Origin: Paroedura picta
Lineage: Eukaryota; Chordata; Lepidosauria; Squamata; Gekkonidae
Assembly: GCF_049243985.1 (NCBI RefSeq)
Contig: NC_135372.1
Coordinates: 97,207,318-97,271,317, forward strand
DNA: 64,000 nt
Direction of reading: 5' to 3'
Below the pieces are notes generated by a model. The model ran no database searches. It had not been told where the DNA came from and saw only the letters and a list, made by a program, of their open reading frames with translations. A program made the position numbers and the translations under genes. Of the stretch, positions 33,197-45,100 are shown piece after piece; positions within the stretch are counted from its first letter, which is position 1, and each line of letters starts with the position of its first letter.

Positions 33197-36100
33197 GTAT
33201 GCCGCTTGGGGCGGTGCCAGCGAGGGGCCCTGGCCCTAAGGCTGGCTTCCGAGGGCGTCGGGGCCCCGGCTCAGAGAGCCTAGAGCATTTGCCTCGGGCC
33301 CATGTGCGCTCTGCTAATAGTGCAACTCGAGCGGGGGAGATGCTTTCTCTTTCTCCTTCCTTCCCCTGCCCCCCTTGCAGCAGCTGAAGCGCTACTAAGT
33401 GAACTCGCCTGGGAGGGAGGGGGGCGGTGATTTACTTCTCAGGCGGAGCATCGCCCCCCCCCCCACTCGCGGGCCAAGTTTTGTGGCTTCTCTTTGGCTG
33501 GCTCGTTCGGCCTAGAGCGTGCTGCACGCTAGCAGCTCTTGGATTGCAAGAAAAGTTCAGGAGGGCCGCTCGAGCGCAGCCTCGAAAAGGATAAAATGCG
33601 CCCGAGGGACTCTCCTCCTTTCCCCCTTGCCCTCGGAGGAGGCGGGCTTCTCGAGCCAGCTTCTCCCGTCGTGTTTACGAGAAAGGCCGGGGATTCAAAT
33701 GCGTTGCAGAGAGGCGGGGCGACACATTGTGGGCCGGTTGGGCGTGATCTTTTGCCAGGCTCCGGACAAATACTTTCAGATCGTCGCCTTTCTCTCCTCC
33801 TACGTGTGAGCGGACAGGAAAGGGCTGCTAACAACGCTACATTCACTTTTAAATGAAACCAGAATGGGAAGTTAGCATCGAGAAAACCAACTAGGTTTTC
33901 GGGATGTGAGAGTCCCAGATCCAAAGCTCTCTTTCTCAGAATGAGGATTGTGGCTTGAATGTGGCTAAACATGGGGGGGGGGGGGGGGGGCTGGAGCTTT
34001 TGTCCAAGGAACTTCTCACTGTTCTTCCATTTTCTTCGGGAAGGAACAGACTTTGTAGCACAGTTTCTGGCTGGAGAAACGCAGCCCCTTGGGACAGGCT
34101 TGCTAGTAACATTGGCCTGTAGAAAGAAACTCTTACAATAAATGTAAATGATCTCTAGCGCTGATACTGGGTAGTTACTGTAGGCCTGATAGTGGTTGAT
34201 AAAGAAAAATTGTCAATTATCACATTGGTCTATGAAAAATCCATAAAAACAAGAACAAAATCTATGAAAATAGCTTTTAATAGACTGACAAAGAACAAGC
34301 TTTTGAGCTCACCGAAACTCTTCGTCTGGCCGGATGTTACAAAATACGAAAAAGACAAGAGGTGTGGGAAGCAGGTTTTTCAAGTTGTGAGGTTATGCCC
34401 TGATTCTAGGGAAGGCCTATTTTTCCTCATTTGTATGTGCATTCTCAAGGACTTTAATGAGCACTTCAAAATTCTTATTGGTTACTACTGTTTATGTACA
34501 TTACCACCCTCCAGCGAACATAGGAGGAGGCCCAGTCCACACTGAGACAGTGGTGTCTTTCAGAGATTCTTCTTCCAATTTCCCTTTGAAGTAGGACCAG
34601 AGAATCCTCCTCAGTCACCTCTCACTATTGGTTGCTGACAGTGGAGTGCTGCAGCTCTGTGACTAGACTTGGTAGCAGTCCCACTACTATCTGGTTAATG
34701 ACATTCAGGTAACCTTTCCTGCACTGCCTGCTTACCCTTGCCACCTCCCCAGTTCCTTGTATGCTTTTCAAAATTTGCTGTGGCATGAGTGATGGTGTTC
34801 ATACATGGCCTTTAGGGGAGGAAGCCTCTCTGTGGAAATTTACAAGAGTTTCACCTGACATCAAGGAAGATGATGAAGAAAGGAGCCAGATTACAAAGGA
34901 GAGAGAACTGGGTGAAGGAGCTTTACCATGCTGCTGAATGGTGACAGAGAAAATTCTATAGATCACACCAGCTTGATCTGTTCAGATCTTGGAAGATAAG
35001 CAGGGTCAGCCTTGGATAGAACTTGGATGGGAGACCTCCAAGGAATGCTAGAGTCATGACACAGAGGCAGGAAATTGCAAACTGCCTCTAAACTTACCTT
35101 GCTTTGAAAACTGGCAACCTTACTCAATTTTTTTTACTTTGAGAAACCCCTGAAACATTCTTCAGGCTCTGAGAAAGCCCAGAAGGGGCGTGATAGTGAA
35201 GAATATTGTTGGGAAGCATATCTGTACACAGCCCATGGTGCCCCTTTCCTTTCCACCCTTCCAGGTCTATCATTGGCAATTTTGGGATGGGGTGGTGAAG
35301 GTCAACATGGCCATATCTGGTCATGTCTCCCAATAAATGTTTAACAAATTAAAAATATATTAAAATTAACTCTCACCCATTTGGGAAATGCTTCCAAGGC
35401 CATCAGGAAACCCCAGGGTTTCACACAATCCTGGTTGAGAAAGTCTGCTCTAGAGGGTTACCACAAGTCAGCTGTGACTTTCACAGCACTTTCCACCATC
35501 ACCAAATAAAAGCTAAATACCTCTACACAAGTATTGCTAAAACCACAGCAAAGTTGACTTTCAGTAAATCTGCATTCCTGTGTGTCCAGCATTCTTATCA
35601 AATATACCTAAAATTACATTTCTTTGCTTACATGGGCAGTAATAATTGGGGTGCAAAAAGATTTATTTTACTTCAGTTATACCCCACCTTTTGCCCCAAT
35701 GGGAACCTTAAGCAGCATACATCATTCTCCTCTATTCCCTTTAATCTCACAATGCTAAGGAAGTGGGTGAGTAGCCCAAGGTCACCCAGCAAACTTGCAT
35801 CATAGAATGGGGATTTATTCCTAGGTTTCCCTGATCTTTGTCTGACACTCTAGCCCAGACATGTCAAACATACAGCCAGACGGCTGGAACTGGCCTGTCC
35901 AGGGCTCTGCGAGCAACTGGGGGAAGGGGAACCAGTCTGAATGTGGACCAAAAAGGTCTATATTAGGATATTATACCTCCAACTGAGGTCCCTACCTTTT
36001 CAAAACAGGCCCTCCCCAGCATCTCTGTTCCAGGGATTGCCCAATCCAGATTGGTGACCATAAAAGGTGAAGAGGGCTGGTTTGGCCTTGAGCTCTATGC

Positions 36101-39100
36101 AGCTGCATTAGGCTAGGTCATGCTACCTGCCACCACCTCCTCCAGCTGGAGCTCATTGACCTTCTGCCTCTGATACCTGGGCTGCTGAAAAGATGGTGGC
36201 TGTTTATGTGTGGCAGGCAGAATCTCTTTGGCCTCACCTCCCTAAGCCCAGCCAGTTTGCAGGAAGCCCAAGAAAGATGCCTGTGGGCACAAAAGCCTAT
36301 GGAAAGCCTCTGGCCATGTCACCAAATGTATCCACTTGTGTAAGCATGTGAATGCCGAGGGTTGGGGTTGAGCCAGAGTTTGCTCACCTGCTGACCCAAA
36401 TGTATGCTGCTTCTCCTGCCTTTCGTCCTTGGCAGCATGGCAAGATTAAATAAGTTGTGAAGCTGAAATGCACAGATGCAGTAACTGTCTGAATGGAAGT
36501 GGGGGACAAGGGGTGAGGTCAGTCTCAACATTTTTGCCATTAAGAAATCCCTGAAACATTCGAGAAACCCCAGAAGTGGTGATATCATGCAGAATATGGT
36601 TGGGAAAAATAGCTATGTACACACCCACCCAGGGCCCCTCCCCTTCCCACCCTCTCCAAGCCCATCAATGGTCATTTTGGGAGGGGAGCCATTGGGGAAA
36701 CTCCCAACTCCCACCCATTTGGGAAACCCTTGCAGGGCTGTCAAGAAACCCTGTGTTAGGTGAAAGTCAGGGATAGGTGTAGGCATTCAGAAAAACTCAC
36801 TGGGTTGGCACATGGCAGAGGCAGGCACTGGCTATGAGTCTGTGCACTCACACAAGTAGAGTAATACTTTGAGTGGTTGGATAAGTCCATGGAGTTGGCA
36901 GCAAAAGGCAGTTAGAGCTGGTATCTTTGGAGAGTGGCAGTGCTTAAAGATTGCTTGTGGTGCTGGGGAGCATCACAGTTCCCCCTGTGGTTCAGTCTTG
37001 TCACTGAAAGTGGGATTTTGACAGAGGGAGGTATGAGATTGTGTAGCTGCCTCATACCCCTCCCTTCCCCAAAGCCTGTTGACTGGTTGATTCTACTTGG
37101 CCATCTGTCGCTGTCTGCTGTGGCAGTGGGCTGCAGGACTTCATGCTCATCAAAAACTTCTGAAACGTATTAGTCTTTGCAAAGCTACAAGCATCTCTGG
37201 TTGTTGCACCTGGGTTATCAGGCAATAACTCTACTGCACAAAACCTCTTGTACATATTGAGCAGAGTGGTTAATTAGGTGCTGAGGAAGGGTGTGGGCTA
37301 CAGGTAGTTGTGAAGTATCTCTGGTAGCTGGCCTTACACTTTAAGGCACACGTGACCTGGCCCAACAAAGTGACATTTATGTCAGAGCCAGCCTTTGTAA
37401 CAAATTAGTTTTGACACCTCTGCTGTAACTGCCACACTACAATGACTCTAAATTGGACTAAGGACAATGCTAATGTGGCTTGTTAAGGAGGGCTTTAAGC
37501 TACAGCTTGCAAGTGTGTAACTTCTGTAGCATAGGGAAGGTCAACACTTGTCTTAAAGTAAATTGCTAGTTTAAGCAAACAATCAAGGGGTCATCCAGAA
37601 ATATTTTCAAGGGCATATTTGTCAAGAACCAAGCAGTTGAGACCCAGCAAACTCACGCCAAACACATCACCATCGGGCTTCAGTAGAAGCTTTAAGTAAG
37701 AAGCCTTTATTTGGGCAAGTCAGCAAAGTAAAGTCCACACGTTGCATATGCTCAAAGACAGCAAGTTTTGACAGAGACACCATAGTAGGGGGTGGCAGGA
37801 CATATATACCTGGGCCGTGGGAAAGGAATAGGGCAAAAAATCAACTTAGGTGGGAATTGGGCATTCACACAGGAAAGTAGGATCACAGTGTCCTTTGATA
37901 TGGAGTGGTGTTAAAGCAATTTCCCCATCTGTTGTTTTGGGCTCTGGAGAAGGCGGCCTTGAAGAAGGGAGATAGCAAGGCACCGTGGAAACCAGAGGAA
38001 GCCTTTGAAATGCAAGCTGAGAGCGAGGGGAGGGGTGGTACTCCAAGCCCCATGGAGATGCCAGAATTGGGCGGGAGTCCCAGGAAGTATTGGGGAGAAG
38101 AATATGGAAACCAGGACAGGAACCAGGGGTTCATTACAATATTTAGATACTTGCTGTTAATATCATTAAAATCCAAATAAATAAATCATTATCTGAATAA
38201 TTTCTGTGCATGTAAGGCTGCTAATCTTTTTTGAATGTGCTACAATAGACATAGGAAACAACACAATTACTCTGTAAATAAAGTATGGCTCAGTGGACAT
38301 CCTCACGTATTTCGTTTTTATGGGAAATGACACACTTGTATCTAATGCCAGTATATTCAGTTCCTAATACACTTATTCTAGTGGCCTTGTAATAGGATGG
38401 TATTTGGGTTATGAGATTATGGTGATTGGGTAGCAAATTCAGCTTTTGCTTTGTATTCAGGAACTTTGCCCGTGGAGCCTGCAGATGGGGACAGAACTGC
38501 CGATTTTCCCACGACAGGAAGAAGACTCAGATCTGTAGGTATTTCCAGAATGGGTTCTGTGGCTATGGAGACCGCTGCAGGTAAACAAAAAAGCCTTTTT
38601 CTTTCTATCTTTTACTCTTAATTTGGTAGATACATGAATGGATGCTTAACAATATAAGGAGCTGCTTGTCTTGTTTCCCCTTGTTTAAAGGAAGGTGGGA
38701 TTCCAAGGAGTCTAATAGGAAATTGTCTGCCATTTTACCTACCTTCAAATCTTTGTTTATTGTATGTATAGAAGATATAGATAAAGCCTTTGAGTTGGTT
38801 GCAGCAGAACATTTCTACAGGGAGATTTCTGACCATGGGATGCAGCTTTAGTTCTCCCCTCCCACTGCATCCTGAATTTTGCTTGGGAAGGCATTTTGGA
38901 TTGCAGTGCTGGGGGTAGAATGTGGAGGAAGTGGCACTCTGTGGCTAGGCTTTTTTCCATGTGGAGTAGTACTCTGGTGCAGGTTGTGTGCTGAAGGAAT
39001 AAGCCTCTCATACCAGTATTCCACCCCCCACATGCACACACTGACACAATAGGACTGATTTGTGGTTTGGGTAGGAAAATGCTGTATTGTACAGTTTTTA

Positions 39101-42100
39101 CCACCTCCTACCTCTACTGTGTACAGTTATTTGGCAGGGGAAGAAGCTTGGCTCATGGAGTACATCCCATAACACCATCAGTCTTTCATACTAAGATATT
39201 TTCAGTTATCAGAGGAGTGAACAAACCCATCACTCCACTTTCGTCCCCTGATACTGAGCTTCTTGGAAGCAATGTATGTGCTTATTTCATTTATACCTTG
39301 CCTTCTTAATGGGAGCTTGAAGAGGATTAGTTAATTCTTCTCTTCTCCATTTTATCCTTACAATAACCCTGTGAAGTAGGCTAGATTGAAGTGTGACTGT
39401 CACAAGGTCACTTAACCATTTTCCATGACAAACTTGGTCTTGTAGATGTTCTAACATACTGTTACACTACAAAAGTCCTTTTGCCTTGAGCTATTCAAGG
39501 GCCTTTCCCCTTTTAAATATCCTGAGATCTGGGTGATTTGGGTTTTCGGTCCTCCATCAGTTACAAATCTCAGGTCAGTGTGTGCGTGTGGGGGTGGAAT
39601 ACTGGTATAGGAGGCTTATTCCTTCAGCACACAACCTGCACTGTTGATCCCAGGCCTTGAAAGTGTTGGCCTCAGGTGGAACCCAGCCAAGGGCTTGTCC
39701 ATTTGGTTGGTATACCGGCTGCCCAATACACCTCCCAGGTGCCCTGTTGGGCCTCGTAGAGATGGTGGCCAGCTGGACATTACACTAGGGCTCTTACAGT
39801 TTGTTGCTGGTCCCAACCATTAGGCAGACCACACCCTGAATTTCATCTTTGTGCAGAGTTGGGAGTGGATCTGGTATTTATATTTATTTTTTGTTTGATT
39901 TCTTGTCCACCACTCCTATACAGTAGCTCATGGCAGGTTACAATGCCTTCATTAAAAATCCCATTAAAACCCCCATTAAAGGACAGATGCAATATAAAAT
40001 ACACAGCAACAGATGATAAATAAAACAAGCCCCACACCCAAGATTGATACCCACTATTGGGGAGGAGAGAGGGCCTAGCTGGTAACGCCCAGGTGCTAAC
40101 ACCAGCCCTGGGGGGGGGGGGTGAGATCTTTTTCATTGCCCTGGCCTCAACCAAACACTTGGTGGAAGAGCTCCGTTTTGCAGGCCCTACAGAATGTGGA
40201 AAGCTGCTGCAGTAGTAGCAAATGACAAGCCATAGTCAGATCACTGTGCCTTGAATGCTCAGCTCTTTATGCCACTGCCACCACAGTTTATGACTGTGCA
40301 CACAGCCAGGATGTGATCTCTGATGCATTCCTCACCATGGGGGTGCAGATCATAAAAGTAGCATGGCTGAGATTTTTTCCATCTTTACCAAGCCAAACTA
40401 CTAGTACCCTACGTGGTTCTGGAGCACCTAGCCACAGTGATCCACATGATGGTCACCTCTGGATTGGACTACTGTAACTCACCTTACATGGGCCTACCCT
40501 TATCCCTGATCTGGAAATTGCGACTGGTCCAGAACATAGCGGCCTGGGACCTCAGAGGAACACATTGAAGGGCCAATATCTGGCCTGTGCTTTGGCAGCT
40601 GCACTGGCTCCCAGTTGAATTTCAGATGAGGTTTAAAGTATTGGCCTTCTGCAGTCTGGGCCCAGCATACCTGAGGGACAGCCTCTCTGTGTTCCCTGGA
40701 GAGTGCTCTGCTCTGTGAATACCAACCGGTTGGTGGTCCCTGGCCCCAGAGAAGTATATCTGGCCTCAACCAGGGCCAGAACATTTTCAGTCCTGCACTC
40801 ACTTGGTGGAATGAGCTCCTGGAGGAGATCTGGCCCCTGATGGAGCTGGCTCAGTTCCACAAGGCCTGCAAGACAGAGCTCTTCTGCCAAGCTTTTGACT
40901 GGGGCCAGTGACTCTATAACATCTAATAGGGCCCCACCTACGGAAATACCACAGACTGGTAGAAGATCTATTGGCAGGGGGAATATGCTAGAAGTTATAG
41001 TCAAAATCGATTTTGTTAGATGCAGATATTGTTTTTAAGCAGTTTTTAAAATATTATTAACTATATTTTAATCAATAATGTATTGTTATTGATTGTGATT
41101 ATTATACACTGCCCTGAGCCTTCTTGCTTTGGAAGGCAGTATATAAAGCAAATAAATAAATTTGCCTTCTATGCTTTGAATGAAATTCTGTCAATATTCA
41201 ATCTCTTAGCTACCAGCATATCTCGGAAGCACCAGCCTTGAGCAGATGTGGCTCAGAGTCTGCCTTCAATGGATTGCAGGGAGGTGTGATTTCATTGAAT
41301 CGCCGGGGCTCAGAGCCAGCCATCTTGCCAGAGGCTTCTGTAAGGAGCTGGGGAGGAGCCCGGCGTGGCTCTGAACCAGCTGTCTCAAGTGTGGCCCAGC
41401 TACAGCGGAACTTTGGAAGTCTGAGCATGTCACTTGATGAGGAAGATGAAGACAAGGAAAAAGTGATCGCTACATGGCATCCACCTAACCGGGCTCTCAG
41501 TAAGGAATTTGTCCCCAGGCAGACTTCTGGTAAGTCCTTGCTGTGTTAATTCTTGCACGCTGGTGTGTGGTGGCTGTGCTGCACTTGCAGTTCTTATTAT
41601 GGCCCTCCAATTAAAGGAAGTTGGTTGGGGGCAGCATTTTGCAAGCATGTGGGATGGGAACATGTCTTTCTACTACATTTTAGTTTGATAACATTAGAGA
41701 TGGTATTTACTGGGCTTGACACACTCTATATCTCTTGTGGGCTTAGTTAAGAAACTGCTTTGATTAGCCTTTTCCCTCGACTTCCTTTCTCTGCTTAATC
41801 TCCAGTTTGGCCTGTGTTGAAGAAGCCATTGTGAGATCCATGGGACCTGGCCAACTACCACCCTGTCTTGAATCTTGTGTTTCTGGGGAAGGTAGTTGAA
41901 AGGGCTGCTCGGACCGGCTTATAGCATGCCTAGATGAAGCTTTGGCCTCCACCCCAACTCAGCCTGGCTTCCAGCCTGGCCAGAGATTCAAATTCAGAAA
42001 ACCTTTATTGGCATAGTAAAAATTAATCAGAATACAGTGTAATAACCAAAGTTAACAGGCAAGAATAGTTGCTTTTTATATGCCCCCTTTCTCTACCTGA

Positions 42101-45100
42101 AAGAGTCTCAAAGTGGCTTACAATCGCCTTCACTTTCCTCTCCCCACAACAGACACCTTGTGAGGTGGGTGAGGTTGAGAGAGCCCTGATACCACTGCTC
42201 AGTCAGAACAGCTTTATCAGGCTGAGTCAAGCCCAAGCCGCTGCTCTTAACCATTACACCAAGCTGGATCACAAGGGAATATAAGATGACACCTTATATT
42301 CCCTTGGGACCTTATCTGATACCAACAGTCTTTGTCAATGTGAGATTTATTATTGAAATACCCAACAAAATTCTGGCTATTCCAAGTGTAACTGATGGAT
42401 CCTTCTCACTCAGCATCATTTTGACCAATTGCTTCTCTTCTGCACAATCATATTTCAATTTCTTCATATAATTGCCTAGGCCTAGGGAATGTTGATAGAT
42501 CAAAAACTTAGGCCAACCAAACAGTAGGTGTGGCAGTGTATTGGCGACATTACATCCATGCAAACAAGTTTCTTCATTAAACAGAATTCATAGAAGACGC
42601 CCCCTAGATGAATTCAATGGAAAGGTATTCAACCATGCTAAGAGAAAGGCTCTTTTAAGAAGGTAGTCATCTATCTCGTACATATAAGTAGGTTGGCATT
42701 GATTTATATGACAAAGGTTGGATGTGCAAGGAAGATCATGGTCCCCCTATAGGAGTGGCAGTTTGCAAGTTCCATCTGCGCCCCCTCCAGAGGTATTTCT
42801 GGGGATTGCTAGGGATCGGATGATGTTTTTGTCTCATTTTATTGGATAAAGTTGTATTTTATGGTTTTATGTCGGGGTTTTAATGGGGTTTTGGATTTTT
42901 ATCTGATTCTGTAACCTGCCACAAGCCTTCAGGGAATGGCAGGATATAAATCACAGTATAAATAAATAAATATCCCAATAACTAGGTGAACATACCCTGT
43001 AGCCCAGGGTCTGAACATCATGGTTTTCTAGTTATCAACTTTAAGATTGTCTGTTATTCATAACTGGCTAAAGATGAGATATCAAACCCTAAATATTGGG
43101 TTTTTCACATATCATCTAATTAGATGCCTTGGCAAAATATGAATCTCCTAACAGATTTGAGTATAGATTGTGACTGAGAATGAAAACGAATTTTTAACCA
43201 GTATTTACATGTGAGCAGCCAAGCTCTAATTTCTGATTTCTGTTGGCCAAGTTGATTTGTGAATGTTTGATTTGCAACACAGTTTGGAACATCTAGCAAT
43301 TGCTTGAAAAATGCAAATGGACAGTCTTCTAGTTCACTATTAAATGCACCAATCCATATCGGAATTCCATAGAGAAGTTGGGGAATTATTTTCACTGCAC
43401 AGATTTTCATGGCAGCAGAAAAGTTTCTATTTCCCTTTTGATGGAAAAATTTTGCTAGCAAAACTAATTGTCCTTCAGAGTTTTTATAACCTTCTCCCTA
43501 TTGTGTACCCAATTATTATAATAGGTAAAATTTAAAGATATTTAAAATGGTTAGCTTGCTCTATTTGATTACCTTTTACCTGCCAATGATATTTATATTT
43601 TGCGTTGGTGAAAACCAGAATCTTAGACACTAGCTTCTGCATGTCTAGAATAAAGGCCATTTTTTGTGTTGTGTTGGATAGACTGTTAGCAGTTATCCAT
43701 CCTACTTAGCTGTCTCTCTGCTGGTCAGGCTCTCAGTCCCATGAACATAATATGGACACCACATCCCTAGAGACAGAAGATGCAGCTACTAAGGAGTCAC
43801 CTCCTGCTTCTGTGGTCATCCAGGAGTCAAAGGTAGGTAGGACATTTGGAGCACATGTATGTGGCAGATTGATACAGTCCTTACTTCGTTATGTTGGTAA
43901 TCACTTTGGGCACACTAACCCCCTGGTGTTAAGATTTGCAAACAAGATAACGGAGATGTGAGAAGTCGTTTTTTTGTGTGTGTGTTTGTGGAGCTATGGG
44001 ATGACAAATGATATATGGCATTGTCTACAAGGTATAACTCCTAGTCCCCTCGATTTGATCCCCTTATTTTTTTCTCATTAAGATTAAAAAAAATTATTTC
44101 CCTACATAGGATAATAAAACAATACATTCCTTGTAAGCCTACCACCCACCCTCTCCCTCCACATAGCTCATCAACAAGAATATAAAGTAAGGGTTATGCA
44201 CACTTGGGCAGATAAGAGTAGAAATTTGACAGGGGAGGGGATTGAGTATGGGAGGAAGTGAGAGGCAGTAATACGGATCCTGGAAAAAAAGGATCAAATT
44301 GTTGTAAGCAATCTTGCCAGATAGAAGTGAAAGTCTCAGGATTTTCTTTTCTGTTGTACAGTTTTCTCCCTTGAGAAGACTGAACATATAATTGACCCGG
44401 GTTGCCAGAAATGTGTGACAGATTAATGGATTTAAATGCATTGTACCATTGGAACAAGCGAATTCTAATCATATTGGAATCATATTTTGTGATGTTTCTT
44501 AAAATGCTGCATATAATGATAGTTTGCCTAGAAAGAATTTCTGAGTATTAGAGTAGAGAAAGCAGTGTGCATGTGAGTAAGGGGGAATCCTGAGTTTGCA
44601 GAAGTCTTGGAACCTAAAACAGAGGTCAGACTGTGTTTTAACTAGACAGATTGCTAACTAGCTATGGCTGAGTGGTTAGATTTTTTGCTTCCAACCTGCC
44701 CCCCCCCCAAAAAAAGAACACACCCTTGTTCCTATCTTTGTTAATTGTTATGTGCGAAGTCGTGTCCGACCCATTGCGACCCCATGGACAATGATCCTCC
44801 AGGCCTTCCTGTCCTCTACCATTCCCCGGAGTCCATTTAAGTTTGCAAGTCCATTTAAATTCCTATCTTAGTCTTGTGATTTTTCAAGATAGTTAGATAC
44901 TTGTATGTGAAGGGGGCAAAGGCCAGCTGGGTGTCAACTTAAATTTCTTAAAGAATATAAGTTCTCTTTGTTTCTCTGCCAAGCTATGTATCTTGCTGTG
45001 TGAAGTACAAATTTGAAGCTGCCCCACTCCAGTTTTTCCTGATGGTTTAATAACACCCAGTGGGGAAGTATTAAGTAGCTGTAATGGTTTGTTTTTAGGC

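Larger units (their letters stand above)
35655..37460 (-). mobile_element. tRNA-type SINE split by a 1.57-kb hAT-like element
   Basis: Left part 35655-35855 (TTATACCCCACCTTTTGCCC, AAGGTCACCCAGCAAACTTG, TCTGACACTCTAGCC) and right part 37423-37445 (CTGTAACTGCCACACTACA) read together as one minus-strand SINE ending in its tRNA-like head. Confidence 0.6.
33197..38460 (+). other. Makorin intron 1
   Basis: The first 600 bases remain CpG-rich. A G-run of 18 lies at 33973-33990. The rest is mostly nested mobile elements listed separately (foldback fragment 34235, 5S SINE, hAT copies, solo LTR). Confidence 0.8.
38581..41209 (+). other. Makorin intron 2
   Basis: Holds the inverted repeat, an old SINE fragment (39280-39425) and two LINE 3' ends in opposite orientation, listed separately. 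Confidence 0.8.
41992..43660 (-). mobile_element. Non-LTR retrotransposon, ORF2 C-terminal part, family unresolved
   Basis: Minus strand near 43461-43120 reads AAMKICAVKIIPQLLYGIPI and LLTCKYWLKIRF, typical of the region after the reverse transcriptase. The 3' end near 41992 has TTTATTGGCATAGTAAA. It contains a SINE at 42060 and an L2-like tail at 42780. Confidence 0.6.
41530..43728 (+). other. Makorin intron 3
   Basis: Almost entirely LINE debris with one SINE, listed separately. Confidence 0.8.

Noticed and set aside
34970-35055. Possible 5S rRNA gene
   Set aside because: Only part of 5S is present, with many changes, and it continues into a SINE body; it is a 5S-derived SINE.
35096-35460. 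Exact 8-bp target duplication for the hAT-like element in the 5S SINE
   Set aside because: I could not find matching flanks around the ends (AAAACTGG against CTCTAGAG); the ends may be decayed.
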